NCBI RefSeq assembly: GCF_014633365.1 | Contig: NC_068340.1 | Span: 15,913,879-15,977,878, forward strand | DNA from: Diospyros lotus | Taxonomy: Eukaryota > Streptophyta > Magnoliopsida > Ericales > Ebenaceae | DNA length: 64,000 nt | Direction: 5' to 3' | Shown here: positions 24,265 to 35,908 of the stretch, piece by piece | Layout of the letters: every line of letters starts with the position of its first letter | Position numbering within the stretch: position 1 is the stretch's first letter | Translations under genes and position numbers: made by a program | Notes under the pieces: model-generated | Databases searched by the model: none | The model's input: the letters and a program-made list of their open reading frames with translations, nothing else | Told to the model about the DNA's origin: nothing

Positions 24265-25355
24265 GTGAAGATTTCAGCTTGGTGCATTTGTCTTATCTTC
24301 CTCCCTTTCCTTGCCAAGGCCACTTATCCTATTTTCACTTGCTTCAATAAGTGATAAATCCATGAAAGGAAAGCTGTGATGGTTACATTAATTCATTGCC
24401 TACAATTCATGCCAGAATGTGCATTTTTTGACTTATCCAATTACAGAAACATTCTATATACAAGCTACAGATGATAATGATGATGCTCCCCATAGGCCAG
24501 ACCTTCTATTGTGTCTACATTGAATTATGTAAGCGTTCGTAGTGAAGGTCTTGTCTGTTGGCGGCCAAAACTGGATGATACTTTGTCTTTGACATATTAT
24601 TATAATCTTGCATTGCAAATATTGTCATGTTGAAACCAATTATCCAAAATGAGGAGGTAGGAGGACATACCTGGTGGGGTATCTGTATCTAGTGGCTTGA
24701 TAACTTTCAGCATGAGAATTAAGAAATAAATATGTGCTATTTTTGGTGGACAGGGTCTTTTTGGTTGAAAATCTTCTAGTTCTAGGTCCATTATGAACAT
24801 GCAAATAGTTCACCAGTTTATACAAGTACATACTGCCTATGACATTGGATACCAATTTGTCAACTTCACAGAGAAAAGGTTGTGGCTTCTCTAGAATTGT
24901 TCTTGCGTTATCTTTCATGGAGTGGAAGGATCTTTATTTTTTCTCCTCAACAGAAAAACAGGTCCATCTTCCTTGATTTCTGGCTTGTTTTCTGTCTAAA
25001 TAGCATACTAGTGAGTGAACTTGAAATAAATGGAGAAATTGGCCTCAGGCAGATTTGGATATCCTAGTCAACAGATTTGGAAATAGATGATAATCATTAA
25101 CCTTAGGCTGACCACTAACAAATTACTGATGTAATCCAGCTTTGTAGTTTTTATGATAATTACCATTCTTCCGCATAAGCTTGAGATACTTTGGTTTGTT
25201 GCAGGACAAGGACAAAGAAAAAAATAAAAAAAAAAGCAAAGAAAATAATATAACTCTAAACAATTGAAAGGATGTCCACAAAATTGGCCTTGGTATAGTG
25301 TTGTTTCTTTTCCAGTCCTTCATTTGTGACAGACAATTGTTTAGTTGTTTTCCAG

Positions 25356-25471
25356 ACCCAAGTACAAGCATCAATGCTTACATTTCCTGACGTTATATCA
25401 AAGCTTCCACAAATTGGAATCCGAGGGTTATACAGAGGATCCATCCCTGCAATTCTTGGACAGTTTTCGAG
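25356..25471 (+). CDS. SAMTL: EF-hand/mitochondrial carrier protein, exon 4
   Basis: The acceptor is TTTCCAG (ending 25355) and the donor TCGAG|GTTATA. The exon begins with TQVQAS, directly continuing the PVDTIK signature, and contains the matrix-helix pattern GIRGLYRGSIPAILGQFS typical of carrier repeat 1. It ends within a Ser codon completed by exon 5. Confidence 0.87.
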
Positions 25472-25556
25472 GTTATATTGAATTTGCTCCCCCTTTCTTT
25501 GACTCTCTTAGTGATTGTCCTACTTTTCTGAGTAATCTGTTATTCTGCCATTGCAG

Positions 25557-25635
25557 CCATGGGTTGCGAACTGGAATATTTGAAGCAAGTAAGCTAGTTT
25601 TACTAAATGTTGCCCCAACACTTCCTGACTTACAG
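25557..25635 (+). CDS. SAMTL: EF-hand/mitochondrial carrier protein, exon 5 (last exon visible)
   Basis: The acceptor is ATTGCAG and the donor TTACAG|GTACTA. The exon encodes HGLRTGIFEASKLVLLNVAP and ends at residue 641, in phase 0, at the end of carrier repeat 1. Relatives have about 180 further residues, with the remaining carrier repeats. I find none of that sequence between 25636 and 64000 on either strand. Either intron 5 exceeds 38 kb or the gene is disrupted by the insertions that follow. Confidence 0.85.
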
Positions 25636-25950
25636 GTACTACCTATATTTATATTATTTGGTAGTTCTCATAGTTTTATTTTTATTTTTTTTTTCATTTT
25701 TCCTTCAACTCTGCTTTAGTTTATGTATACCATTTTGTATAATCTTTTAGGAAATACTTACTCTTTTGATCACTCTGATAGAATGGGAAGTTCTTTCTCT
25801 CTTAATCCCTCAACCCAAATGGTCGGCCTGGTAGTATGAATCTTATTTTATCATCACATTGTCTTTTGTTAAGCCTAAGATCTCTAGCTTTTATATGTCT
25901 CGTCTTCAAGTTCTTGCAGTTTTTTATTTTTCTAATGCGAGCATCTCAAC
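25636..25950 (+). other. Start of intron 5
   Basis: T-rich intron-like sequence after the exon 5 donor. Nothing else is recognised before the LINE. The LINE reading frame can be extended into this stretch (from 25836), but that part has no similarity to RTE proteins. Confidence 0.5.
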
Positions 25951-27526
25951 TTCCTTCCTCAAGAGTTAGGTTAGGACATCTTAGTAACTCCGAAGGGGAC
26001 GTGAGATATATATTTCATCGACGCATAAGTTCAAATGAAATAAGACAAGCATTAAAAAAGATGAAAAATCATAAGGCGGTGGGACCAGATAATATACCAA
26101 TAGAAGCATGGAAATGGATGGGAGAAGAGGGCATCTCCTGGCTAACGAAATTATTTAACGCGATCCTTAAAACAAAAAAGATGCCAGATGAGTGGAGGAA
26201 GAGTACTTTGGTTCCTATATACAAGAACAAAGAAGATGTTCAAAACTGTGAAAACTACAGAGGAATTAAGTTAATGAGCCATATCATGAAATTTTGGGAG
26301 AGAGTAATAAAGCAGAGGCTCAGAAAAGAAACAGAGGTATCGGAAAATCAGTTTGGTTTCATGCCTGGTAGGTCAACAATGGAAGTTATATACCTACTAA
26401 GGCGCCTAATGGAAAGGTATCGAGATTATCAAAAGGACCTACATATGGTGTTTATAGATCTAGAAAAGGCCTATGATAGGGTCCCTAGAGAAGTATTATG
26501 GAGGGTTTTAGAAAAGAAAGGAGTCCAAATAGCCTATATACAAGCCCTTAAGAACATGTATCATGGTGCAGAGACAAGGGTCAGAACATGCGGAGGGGAC
26601 ACTGAACCGTTTAAAATTATAATAGGACTGCATCAAGGTTTTGCACTAAGTCCATACTTATTTGCTTTAGTAATGGATGAACTCATTAAAGATATCCAGA
26701 CAGAGGTGCCATGGTGTATGCTATTTGCAGACGATATAGTGTTGGTGGATGGAACAAAAGAAGGAGTGAACACTAAACTTGAGTTGTGGAGAAACAATTT
26801 AGAATCTAAGGGATTTAAATTAAGTAGAAAGAAAACAAAATATATGGAATGTAAATTTAGTAAGAATGCAAGAGTGGATGATGTTATAATAAAATTGGAA
26901 GACCAAATCTTACAAAGAAAAGAACATTTTCGATATTTGGGATCAATGATTCAAAAAGATGGAGAAATTCACGAGGATGTCACACATAGAATTAAGGCAA
27001 GTTGGTTAAAATGGAGAAATGTATCGGGGGTGTTATGTGATGGTAAAATCCCATTAAAAATAAAAGAAAAATTCTATAGGATAGCTATAAGACCAGTCTT
27101 GTTATATGGCTCAGAATGTTGGGTAGTCAAATACCAGCATGAGCAAAAGACGAGCGTAGCGGAGATGAGGATGTTAAGATGGATGTGCGGCCATACAAGA
27201 AAAGATAAAATTAGAAATGAAGTTATTCGTAATAAGGTAGGAGTAGTGCCAATCGAGGAGAAAATGAGAAAGAATAGACTAAGATGGTTTGGTCATGTGA
27301 GAAGGAGACCAAGAGACGCTCTTGTGAGGAGAGTTGATGAAATGGAACAATTAGTCAAAAAAAGAGGTAAAGACAGACTCAAGAAGACTTTGGGAGAGAC
27401 ATTAAAATTTGATATGAAGTGTATGGATCTAAATGAAGATATGACAAAAGACAGAAATATATGGAAGTCTAGAATTCATGTAGCCAACCCCACATAGTGG
27501 GATAAAGGCTGGATATGTTGTTGTTT
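25951..27526 (+). mobile_element. 5'-truncated RTE-clade LINE
   Basis: The segment begins in the linker before RT and ends with the 3' tail ACATAGTGGGATAAAGGCTG then ATGTTGTTGTT, typical of plant RTE LINEs, which end in short TTG repeats rather than poly(A). The apurinic endonuclease domain is missing, consistent with the frequent 5' truncation of LINE insertions. The exact 5' junction and target duplication could not be fixed. It lies in sense orientation in host intron 5. Confidence 0.8.
25965..27497 (+). CDS. RTE LINE reverse transcriptase (N-terminally truncated, open frame)
   Basis: The frame stays open for about 510 codons to the TAG at 27495-27497. Visible motifs are [34 protein letters not shown] and NYRGIKL. 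RT motif A is [13 protein letters not shown] and the catalytic FADDIVLV box lies at 26724-26747. Downstream are [31 protein letters not shown] and [11 protein letters not shown], the usual RTE C-terminal region. [14 protein letters not shown] stretch has Phe where the family usually has Ser. Because the 5' end is missing there is no genuine start codon; the in-frame ATG at 25836 lies in intron sequence. The RT part alone may be translatable only within a read-through transcript. Confidence 0.82.
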   Translation, partial: VRLGHLSNSEGDVRYIFHRRISSNEIRQALKKMKNHKAVGPDNIPIEAWKWMGEEGISWLTKLFNAILKTKKMPDEWRKSTLVPIYKNKEDVQNCENYRGIKLMSHIMKFWERVIKQRLRKETEVSENQFGFMPGRSTMEVIYLLRRLMERYRDYQKDLHMVFIDLEKAYDRVPREVLWRVLEKKGVQIAYIQALKNMYHGAETRVRTCGGDTEPFKIIIGLHQGFALSPYLFALVMDELIKDIQTEVPWCMLFADDIVLVDGTKEGVNTKLELWRNNLESKGFKLSRKKTKYMECKFSKNARVDDVIIKLEDQILQRKEHFRYLGSMIQKDGEIHEDVTHRIKASWLKWRNVSGVLCDGKIPLKIKEKFYRIAIRPVLLYGSECWVVKYQHEQKTSVAEMRMLRWMCGHTRKDKIRNEVIRNKVGVVPIEEKMRKNRLRWFGHVRRRPRDALVRRVDEMEQLVKKRGKDRLKKTLGETLKFDMKCMDLNEDMTKDRNIWKSRIHVANPT

Positions 27527-27739
27527 TATTTATAGAAAGGCAGTTTATTTATAAGAATAAAAGCTAACATGGATGATGGACCCTAGATTATTCTTGCGTA
27601 TTTTTTGCTTCTGATGCTAGGTTTGCTTGTACATTCATCCTTTATTCTTCTTTGGTGAACCTAGATCATTCTTGTGCATTTGTTGCTTATGATTCAAGTT
27701 TAGTGTGTTCACCATTTTTGTAGTCTTTTTTATCCATTT
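27527..27739 (+). other. Spacer between LINE and Copia LTR
   Basis: About 210 bp with a partial internal duplication (CCTAGATTATTCTTGCG and CCTAGATCATTCTTGTGC with similar following sequence). No gene is seen. Confidence 0.5.
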
Positions 27740-28023
27740 TGTTGGAGGAAGCTAAGGATTCATAAGAGACTCGGGATTACAGTTTCATGTAATCTGGAAG
27801 TTCAAACAACAAGATAAGGATAGTTTAGTCATAAGTTATCCTAATAATTGTTGATCTAAATCTGTAAAGTAGATAGCAAAGTGTTGTAATTATTCCTATA
27901 AAATAGGAGAATAGTTAGGAGGATTTTTAGCAGGTTTTTCAGGACTTTTGTGTATATATATTTTTCAGATCAATGAAATTATCTAGTGTGGTTTTCCCTT
28001 AATTCTTTTACCTAGTTTCTTCA
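27740..28023 (+). repeat. 5' LTR of a truncated Copia element
   Basis: TGTTGGAGGAAG...TAGTTTCTTCA (284 bp) is followed immediately by the primer site TGGTATCAGAG at 28024. The 3' LTR is not in the window. Sequence differs from the LTRs at 15081 and 52359, so it is another family. Confidence 0.82.
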
Positions 28024-29415
28024 TGGTATCAGAGGCAAGTTCTTGTGGCACCCAATAGCTAGTGTTCTATTTCAGATAGGACTCTTAAAGCTCTCACAAT
28101 GGCTAAGATTCCAACAGCAAGTGAGACTTCAACCACTAATCCTCTTCCAATGAAGAACATTCAAGTCCCAATTACTCCAACAATTCTTGACAGTCATTCT
28201 CTCCAAATTACTCTACACAAGTTGAATGGAACCAACTTCTGAGAGTGGTCCTAATCAATTATGCTTGTAGTTAGAGGGAAAGGCAAAGTAGGCTATCTAG
28301 TAGGAGATATTGCAAAGCCAAGCTTTGAGTCAACAACTTATGGAGTATGGGAAGAAGAGAATGCTATTGTTATGGCCTGGTTAGTAAACTTTATGGCGCC
28401 TAAGATTGAAAGAACTTATTTATTCTACAAGATTGCTAGTGAGATTTGGAAGGCTGTCAAGGAGATTTACTCAGATCTTGGAAACACAATCCAAAGTTTT
28501 CAAGTCTGGTTTATCATCTGAACCACAAAGCAAGGTAATAACTCTATTACTGAGTATTATAACACCTTGGTTGAATTATGGCAGAAGATGGACATTTTCT
28601 ATGAGATCACATGGGAGTGTCCTGCGGATGGAAGAAAGTATGATAAGATGGTGGAGAAATAAAGAGTTTTTGACTTCTTATATGGTCTAAACTCAGATTT
28701 TGATGAAGTAAGAGGCAGATTATTCGAGATTAAGCCCTTTCCATCTACGAGAGAGGTGTTTGCTGAAGTAAGAGAGGAGAGTAGGAAGAAAGTGATGCTG
28801 CCTAATTCTAGTCATTCAAACGACGAGGTATATACTCAGAATTCTGCCCTAAACATATCTCGAGGAAAGTTTCCTATCACAACCAAAGGTGAGATGCAAA
28901 AAGATAAGTAGTGGTGTGACCACTGCAATAAACCCTATCATACTAGGGAAACATGCTAGAAGCCACATGGAAAGCCAACAAATTGGAAACCCAGAAATCA
29001 GCGAAAGGGAGGTCAGTCCAGATGCATGGTCGAAGCTGAAAAAGGGAATTCAACTACGTTTTCTCTAACAATAGATCAATTGGAGGCCCTATAACAGTTA
29101 CTAAGTCAAACTAAGGTGCATAAGGCGGTTGAAAGTACAGATAACAATCCAATAGTGTCCTTGGCAGAACAAGGTAATACAAGTCACTCTCTACTTTCTC
29201 AGAAGTTTTCTACAAACTTTTTGATAATAAACACTAGAGCATCAAACCACATGATAGGTTCCCTCAAAATTTTATCCAATTATAAACCTTGTGATCAAGG
29301 CATTACTGTGTTTATGGCTGATGGCACAACCTCCTCAGCCCAAGGGAGAGGAACAACTTACATAGCAGGCTTAACCCTAAGTTCAGTACTTTATGTTAGT
29401 GTTCTAAAATGTAGA
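28024..29415 (+). pseudogene. Copia gag and protease fragment, truncated at 29415
   Basis: An ATG at 28099 begins a gag frame (HKLNGTNF, then MLVVRGKGKVGYLVGD, WLVNFMAPKIERTYLF) with a TGA near 28240, a frameshift near 28490 and further stops. A CCHC knuckle (CDHCNKPYHTRETC) lies near 28917-28958 and the protease region at 29116-29433. The usual DSGA active site reads NTRA (INTRASNHM), so the catalytic Asp is lost. Integrase, RT and the 3' LTR are missing because the sequence passes into pararetrovirus DNA at about 29415. Confidence 0.82.
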
Positions 29416-30524
29416 CTTAGATTTTCTTTATAATGTTTTTGGTATTTTTGATATTGATTTTTATTTTTCTTTTGAGGGGATTTTCTTTTGAATAACCAAA
29501 TTGTTCATACCAATTTCCTATTTTTTGCTGATCTTGCAATCTTATAGGGAAGGTATTTTGGAGGAAAATTCCAACTATGTTTGGGATTGGTTTGGCTTCA
29601 TGGTTTAATGTTGGCTGTTGATTTTGGTTGAAGGAGAGGATCTGATGGTTAAGTTGTGATGATAGCTTTTTAACCCATGGGCTATATAGAATTTCAGAGA
29701 GCATGTGGGTTAAGTTCTGGTATAGATTGGCTATGTTAGCCATTCTATTGAGGGATTGAAGCACCTGATATCCTTCTAAGCCATCATAGACCCAGTTAAC
29801 ATGAAAGTCTTCTGGAGCATGGTTTTGATAATCAAGGTTAATAACAACAAGGACAGGTCCATTGTAAAAAGTATTGATGGGTGTAGTGTATGATCTACTT
29901 ATGGGGTTAAGTTGTAGTTGATCTAGAAATCTAGATTCTACTTCTCCTATTTCCTTTGATTCTTTTGATCTAACTTCTTCTGCAGAAGAGAGATCATTTT
30001 TAGTTTCTTCTGATTTCTGATGATTTTCTAGGATGTTAATCCTATTTTTTGATGTGTTAGCTTTCATGGATTCTTCCTTAGTGGATTGGGCTGATTCTTC
30101 TAAGGTTTTCATGCGATTTTTTAGAATACCGTTGTACATCCTTTGGTTTGATATCCAAGTGAAGAAAGGGATGTTTAATCTAAGAAGTCTCATGATTTGA
30201 TACCACTGTTCTCTATGAACACAAATTTGTTCCTGAGTATGATGACTATCATAGTACTCTCGGAAGATCTTTTTCTTCTTTGAAGAAATCCTTCTTAAGA
30301 TATGGAAAGTCTATTTCAAAGGGTTTCTCTAGATCAAGCTGATAAGGTGGAGTCTCTCTATCAAAGGCTGATTTGTGAGAGATCTGATGAGTTTCCATAC
30401 TAGGAAGTCTTTGGTTACCTACCTCTTTGTTATCCCAATATTGTTTAGATTATCCTATAGTCTGTTTTGATTTAGAGTGCAAGGACTGAGGAGTAGACAT
30501 CGGCTGGTTTAAGGATTGTGCCAT
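29416..30524 (-). pseudogene. EPRV type A ORF1, 5' part (N-terminus and partial coat protein)
   Basis: The start ATG is at 30524 on the minus strand, in the context shared by all copies. The first ~55 codons match the other ORF1 copies. They are followed by the EKPFEID and REYYD region (with a stop and frame damage near 30310-30440), then the 29417-30193 frame with RLNIPFFTWISNQRMYN and NPISRSYTTP. The coat core present in other copies is deleted: sequence jumps to QKIGNWYEQFGYSKENP, then breaks at 29415 against a Copia fragment. No movement-protein module is present. Broken and incomplete. Confidence 0.8.
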
Positions 30525-31470
30525 GTGAATCTGTGATGAGTGTTTGAACAAGTCTTTGATCAGTGTTATGGTTTCCCTCCAGTATTACGCAAAAGATGAC
30601 TAACAACAATCTCATTCAAAATGCCTAAAGCTGCGTACGCTTCGAGTCAAGAAACACGAACACTACCCTCGACTGGTCCCTAACAACTACATGCAACGAT
30701 GCAGAATGCACACAACCTGCACAAACCATGCAATATCCCCTTGGCTCTGATACCAAGACCTCTCTATGATCAGAACTTATATATGAAAATACTGAAAATA
30801 ATGTTTAAACGCGAAAGGAAGCAAACTAAAATACTTCTTTATATAAAAACTTACAGAGTTATACAAACATGCTTTGATTTACAGAGACTGTTGCAAGATG
30901 ATAATAGACTCTGAAGCCAGAGCTGGACACAGTCATACAAATGAAAAGAGAAAGGGGGACTTAGATACTTTCTGATGCAGAGATTCCTTAGAAGAGGCAA
31001 CTGCAGAGCATACTGGTGATCTAAGATTGAAGTATGGAAGAGAGAGTTGGGGTATCGACCGGTGTCTTCAAACAACCTAGACACTCTCCTTTTATAGACA
31101 TAAGGGGTTACAAACGACAGAATATTGTACAGGACTCGAACAGTCACTCATTAAAGCTAATTTGTACAGTGATGTGAATAGTGACAATGAATAGTGTACA
31201 GTGAATAGTATACGATGAATAGTGAACAGTGCCAAATAGTGCATGAATAGTGATTGAACAGTACGCTACAATAGCGTTATAGTATCCATCAATAATAATG
31301 ATTCCAATTTGGCACATAGTGGCGTGCATTCTTCCTAGGAAAAGCTGTAGACAAGGGAATTTCGTATGACTTTTCTCCTTGTGACAAAAGGATTTTGTCC
31401 TTGGTTCTGAAACATTTCCTTCATAATTGCATGCACTCAAGTCTTCTGGTAGAGGATAATTTCTTCAAGA
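30525..31470 (-). promoter_or_regulatory. EPRV intergenic promoter and leader with primer site (copy 1)
   Basis: Minus-strand order: a block of repeated ACTATTCAC-type motifs (about 31265-31150), a TATAAAA box at 31096-31090, the leader, the initiator-tRNA-Met primer site TGGTATCAGAGCC at 30755-30743, a 34-codon leader ORF (30729-30625) and the ORF1 ATG at 30524. The genome-length RNA would start about 30 nt after the TATA box (inferred). Confidence 0.75.
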
Positions 31471-31839
31471 TAAAAGACTATTAATAACCTTTTTTAAAGT
31501 ATGTCTTTAATGCTGCTAGGGCTTAATACTTTTGCAGGGGCTTCTGACAAGTGTTAAAATAATTTGAATTTGCATGCTTATCTTTTGCAACTTTGCGCGA
31601 AGCTATCTGATTGTGGATAAGATTTCTGAAGGATGCTGATAAAGCTGATTCTGATAAGGTTGACAGGATTCGTGCTTATTATCCTCGAGCCAAGAGGACA
31701 GATGTTCGTCGAATGTCTGGCAACTTTAGGTAATATTTTCTGATAATCTTGATATTTAGAAGGATTGTTGAATAAGGATGAAGATATATATATCATAAAT
31801 GTTTTTTTTTTTTATAAGCAATCCTGCTCATTGGATCTG

Positions 31840-33132
31840 CTAACCAAGCTTTATTTTCTGTCTTTCAGAAGACGGATGACTATCTTCTGTTAAGATAGAA
31901 AACTGTTGGTTAATGATAGTGGCAAGCTCAGCTGGAGTAATAAGTCTTTCTGTAAGCTTGTGTTGAAGGCTTCTAAGATCTTGATCTTCTGCATGAGTAT
32001 GTGTTTCCTGTATAGCTGATAATCTGATATCGGGAATTTTAATGGTATCCCACCATCTGATCTTGAGGAATCTGATAGACTGGTTGGAGGGGTCAGAGGT
32101 TGCTGGGAATGTGGTGATGGCATAAGATAATTTAGGTTCTTGGTAATAATAAAATATGGGATAAGATAATGTTGGACGAAAGGTTTTGGTCTGATGATAC
32201 TGATAATCACCTTTTGATTCTATAGGAAAGGTGTTAGGTAAAGGACCAAGTTTTTCACACCAATCAAGCTGCCATTTGGAAAAAGATGACTGAAGGTTAT
32301 TATCAAAGTAAAAGATCCATGGGACTTTCTGATATTTATTTTGTCTAAAGAGGATGTTAGTCCAAGCGGTCATGCATTCCCAATATGAGTAATCATAAGA
32401 ACTGAACTTCTAGGCTAATAAAGTTAAATTTTGACAAATTTTAACTTTAATGAAGGTTATTTGGTGTGGGTGATTTGTGGAGATGGAAATAGATTGGGTA
32501 TGAGATAGAATGGTTTCATAATAGGTATAGGAAGGATCATCCAGTGTTGAAGGACTTATCAAAGGATAATCAAGCTGATGGTTACTTTGAGGGTGAGGTA
32601 GAGAAGTTGATGGATCTGATGGGTTAAACTGATGTTTGTTTGGAGAAGGAAGGATCTTGTTCCTCATAAGGCCAGCACTCTGCTGCTGGTATGTTTCCTT
32701 CGTGCATGCCCGAATGGCTATATTGTTGATTACATCCACAGGGAGAGGAATTTTACCTGGAGTGAGTGTCCTGACAATCTAAAGTCTTCTTTCTTCATTT
32801 TTCTGATATGCTGATGGACTGATAGGAACTTGGATTTCCTTATACATGTAATAAGAACTCGGAGTACCATACTCAATTAAGAACTGATACCTGGATTCAT
32901 CTGATAGTGGGCCAACTGTAAGGTTGCCCATTTGATATCTTTCCCGTAGGGATCTTGCGACCACCATTTTACGGGTTGATGGACTTTTTGGCAAAGTCTC
33001 CAGCCATATAAACGGATTTGATGGGTCTTTACCACGAGCCGTTTGTTGTGGACTAGCCAGATCATTACCCTGGATCTGATCAGGTTGATGGTCTTTTATG
33101 GACTTAGATGTAAAATCATTTGATAAAACCAT
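31840..33132 (-). pseudogene. EPRV ORF2, type A (unknown function), copy 1
   Basis: The frame starts at the ATG at 33132 (MVLSNDFTSKSIKDHQPDQ) and runs to 31840 with a stop at 32779-32781 and a TAG at 32410-32412. Conserved marks are TARGKDPSNPFIWLE, VVARSLRERYQMG, VGPLSDESRYQFLIEYG, DVINNIAIRAC and a WTNILFRQNKYQKVPWIFYF block. It ends with an EDQDLRSLQHKLTERLITPA helix-like region. I know no assigned function; florendoviruses are reported to have an unknown ORF2 at this place. It lies about 90 nt after the protease, with no RT or RNase H between. Confidence 0.7.
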
Positions 33133-33222
33133 GTTTTGTTTATAAAAATATTTTTTTAGTAAAAACTTTTGATTATATAAAATAAGTAGGGAAATAAGAC
33201 GGGTTACCAAACCTTGCTGATG

Positions 33223-34026
33223 CTAATACTCTAATCTTGATGGAATATAATGTAAAAGGAAGACTGATGTATACTTATGAAAACTGATGTTGTGATGCTT
33301 GATGAAATATGCAAGGGTGAGAGTAGTTGGTTGTATAAATTCAACTCCTACCTTGATGGCTTTTATGGAGAAATGATTCAAGGGTTTTTCTAGTATATAT
33401 GAGATAGATGGAAATGAACATATACCCTTATTACACATGTGACCTAATGGATGTTTATACCTGATGTTAATGTTATGATTGTTTGTTGCTGTTAAAGATT
33501 CTTTGGTTTTCACAAAATATTTTGTTGGTACCAAACCTTCTTGGATGCAGTTCATGTCTGCTCCTGAATCTAATAAGGCAACACTATTGATGATGTAGGA
33601 ATGGATTTTGAAAGTGATATTGATATACCACTTCTGATAATATTTAAGAACAAGGAATGATCATGTTCCTGATCTTGATGTTCTGATGAAGATTCTATTG
33701 AAACAACGTGGATACTGGGCTCTAATTTTTCTCTGAGATTAGTGACCAGCATCTGCTGATCTATCATATGGGCTGATTTTGTTCTTTGCTTTATCTTGTT
33801 ATGCAGTTGAAGGAGAAACTGATGGGTTAGACTAGTGTCTTCCACTTGGTTTATCATTCTAAGCATAACCTTAATCTGATTATCCTTAATAAGGTATAAT
33901 TGATGGTTGTAACGATAGATTTCCTCGGATGGGGTAGCAGGAGGTACTCTATCCTTGTCTTCTCCATCGGAGCTATTGGACTCTGATTCTTCATCACATG
34001 AAGATTCTGATGAGTTATTTAAACAG
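33223..34026 (-). pseudogene. EPRV type A linker and aspartic protease, copy 1
   Basis: A linker (33866-33640) with a frame change leads to a retropepsin-like protease whose DSGAD active-site motif is encoded at 33570-33556. It is followed by NCIQEGLVPTKYF, and the frame ends at 33223. In complete caulimovirids the RT would follow; here ORF2 follows. The conserved active site indicates recent loss of function, mainly by frameshift between linker and protease. Confidence 0.75.
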
Positions 34027-35317
34027 CTAAGGATGACTTTTTTTATCTTTTTTAGTTAATTTTAATTGTTGTAATTTTTTATTTATTTTGCAAGTAGAGA
34101 CAAAATGTCTTTTCTGTCCACACCTAAAGCAAGTAGGGTCTAATTTCCTATCTATTATTTTAGGTTGATGTTTAGATTTTTGAAAGTTATTGGGTTTTCT
34201 ATTTAAGTTTTCCCTATAATATTTTTGGTATTGATTTTTATATTTTTTCTGAGGGGATTTTTCTTTTGGATAGCCAAATTGCTCACACCAATTTTCCATT
34301 TCTTACTGATTTGTTCGTACCTTCTTACTAAACCTTTGATGATTGCAAAACTGCAATCTTGTGGAGGTGATAATATTTATCAATTCTCCATAAGTCTAGT
34401 CTGCATAATTAATGGGTCCTCCTCCCGTAGGTCTTTTTTCCCGAACCATGTTAGCAAAGAGTATACGGAGACTATTGATAAAGATCTCTTTCCAGCAATT
34501 CAAACCGCAATCATTGCGTTCATACAGCCTGTTAAGGAAGGTATCTTTATACCACTTGAAGTCTTCCAGTTTTCTACAGTGTAACCGGGTTAATAATTCT
34601 TTGTTCTGGGCACCACGTTAGTATAGGTTCATAGGAAGTGTAGGGTCATATTCTGGAGTAGGGATTCTACTGAGTTTGGGATTGGTTTAGCTTCATGGTC
34701 TAATATTGGTTGTTGGTCTGGGCCAGCCTTAACAGAAGAGAGTATCTGATTTCTCTACTTTGATGATAGTTCTTTTACCCACCATCCTTGTAATATTCCG
34801 GTAAGCATATTAGTTAAGGTTTGGGTTGCCTCAAGCTCTGTTTGGCCATGTTGTTTATACAGATTAGTTACATTAGCCATTCTGTTGAGGGTTTGAAGCA
34901 CTTGATACCTTTCTAGGCCATCTATATTCCATTCATAGACTCAATCAGGATGAAAGTCTATAGGAGCATGAGCTCGGTGATCAAGATTACTAATATCAAC
35001 AAGGGCAGATCTATTGTAATAAGGACTGATGGGGTAGTGTATGATCTACTTATGGGGTTAAGTTGAAGCTGGTCTAGAAAACTAGATTCTACTTCTTCTA
35101 TACCCATAGAAGAGAGATCATCTTCTGTCTCCTTTGATTCTTCTGCAGAAGAGAGATCATTTTTAGTTTCTTCTGATTTATGATGATTTTCTAGGATATT
35201 AATACTATTTTCTGATGTAGTGGCTTCCATGGATTCTTCCTCAACGGGTTGGGTTGATTCTTCTAAGGTTTTCATGTGAGTCTCTAAAATCTTGTTGTAC
35301 ATCCTTTGGTTTGGTAT
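34027..35317 (-). pseudogene. EPRV type A coat protein region with zinc knuckle, copy 1
   Basis: The minus-strand segment from 35317 covers the NQRMYNKILETHMKTLEEST region (a Glu/Ser-rich coiled stretch), NPISRSYTTP and the coat core. The nucleic-acid-binding CFRCGQKRHFVSTC knuckle lies in 34299-34027, followed by a Lys-rich tail. Stops and frameshifts interrupt the core at 34300-34960. At 35317 it joins an inverted leader segment (35318-35908). Confidence 0.75.
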
Positions 35318-35908
35318 TAGAGCCAAGGGGATGTTATATGGTTTGTGCGGGTTGTGTGCGTGCTGCATCGTTGCATGTAGTTGTTAGGGGTCAGTCGAGG
35401 GTAGTGTTCGTGTTTCTTGACCCGAGGCGTACGTAGTTTTAGGCATTTTGAATGAGATTGTTGTTTGCCGTCTTTTGCGTAATACTGGAGGGAAACCATA
35501 ACAGTGATCAAAGACTTGCTCAAACACTCATCATAGATTCACATGGCACAATCCTTAAACCAGCCAATGTCCACTCCTCGGTCCTTGCACTCTAAATCAA
35601 AACAGACTATAGGAAAATTTGAACAATATTGGGATAACAAAGAGGTAGGTAACCAAAGACTTCCTAGTATGGAAACTCATCAGATCTCTCACAAATCAGC
35701 CTTTGATAGAGACTCCACCTTATCAGCTCGATCTTGAGAAACCCTTTGAAATAGACTTTCCTTATCTCAAGAAGGATTTCTTCAAAGAAGAAAATAGGAT
35801 CTTCCGAGAGTACTATGATAGTCATCATACTCGGGAACAAATTTGTGCTCATAGAGAACAGTGGTATCAGATCATGAGACTTCTTAGGTTGAACATCCCT
35901 TTCTTCAC
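35318..35908 (+). pseudogene. Inverted EPRV segment: leader from primer site plus ORF1 N-terminus
   Basis: The plus-strand segment begins exactly at a primer-site variant (TTGGTATTAGAGCC), contains the leader ORF (35338-35436) and the ORF1 ATG at 35543. It continues through EKPFEIDFPYLKKDFFKEEN and NIPFFT to 35908, with one frame change near 35700. Both neighbours are minus-strand viral sequence which it would complete if flipped. It is thus a ~590-bp local inversion within one type A unit. The movement-protein module is absent from it. Confidence 0.8.

Noticed and set aside
24600..25444. Minus-strand reading frames in introns 3-4 and opposite exon 4
   Set aside because: They have no family motifs and overlap or lie between well-supported plus-strand exons.
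25836..25950. N-terminal extension of the LINE frame
   Set aside because: It is open by chance in T-rich intron sequence; similarity to RTE proteins starts only near 25965.
31150..31265. Short regular-looking repeats as a CRISPR array
   Set aside because: Repeats of 8-9 bp without constant spacers in plant nuclear DNA; they belong to the viral promoter.
35317..35523. Open frame antisense to the viral leader (also 44760-44954)
   Set aside because: It runs opposite to the viral RNA with no promoter or homologue; openness follows from GC-rich codons of the sense leader ORF.
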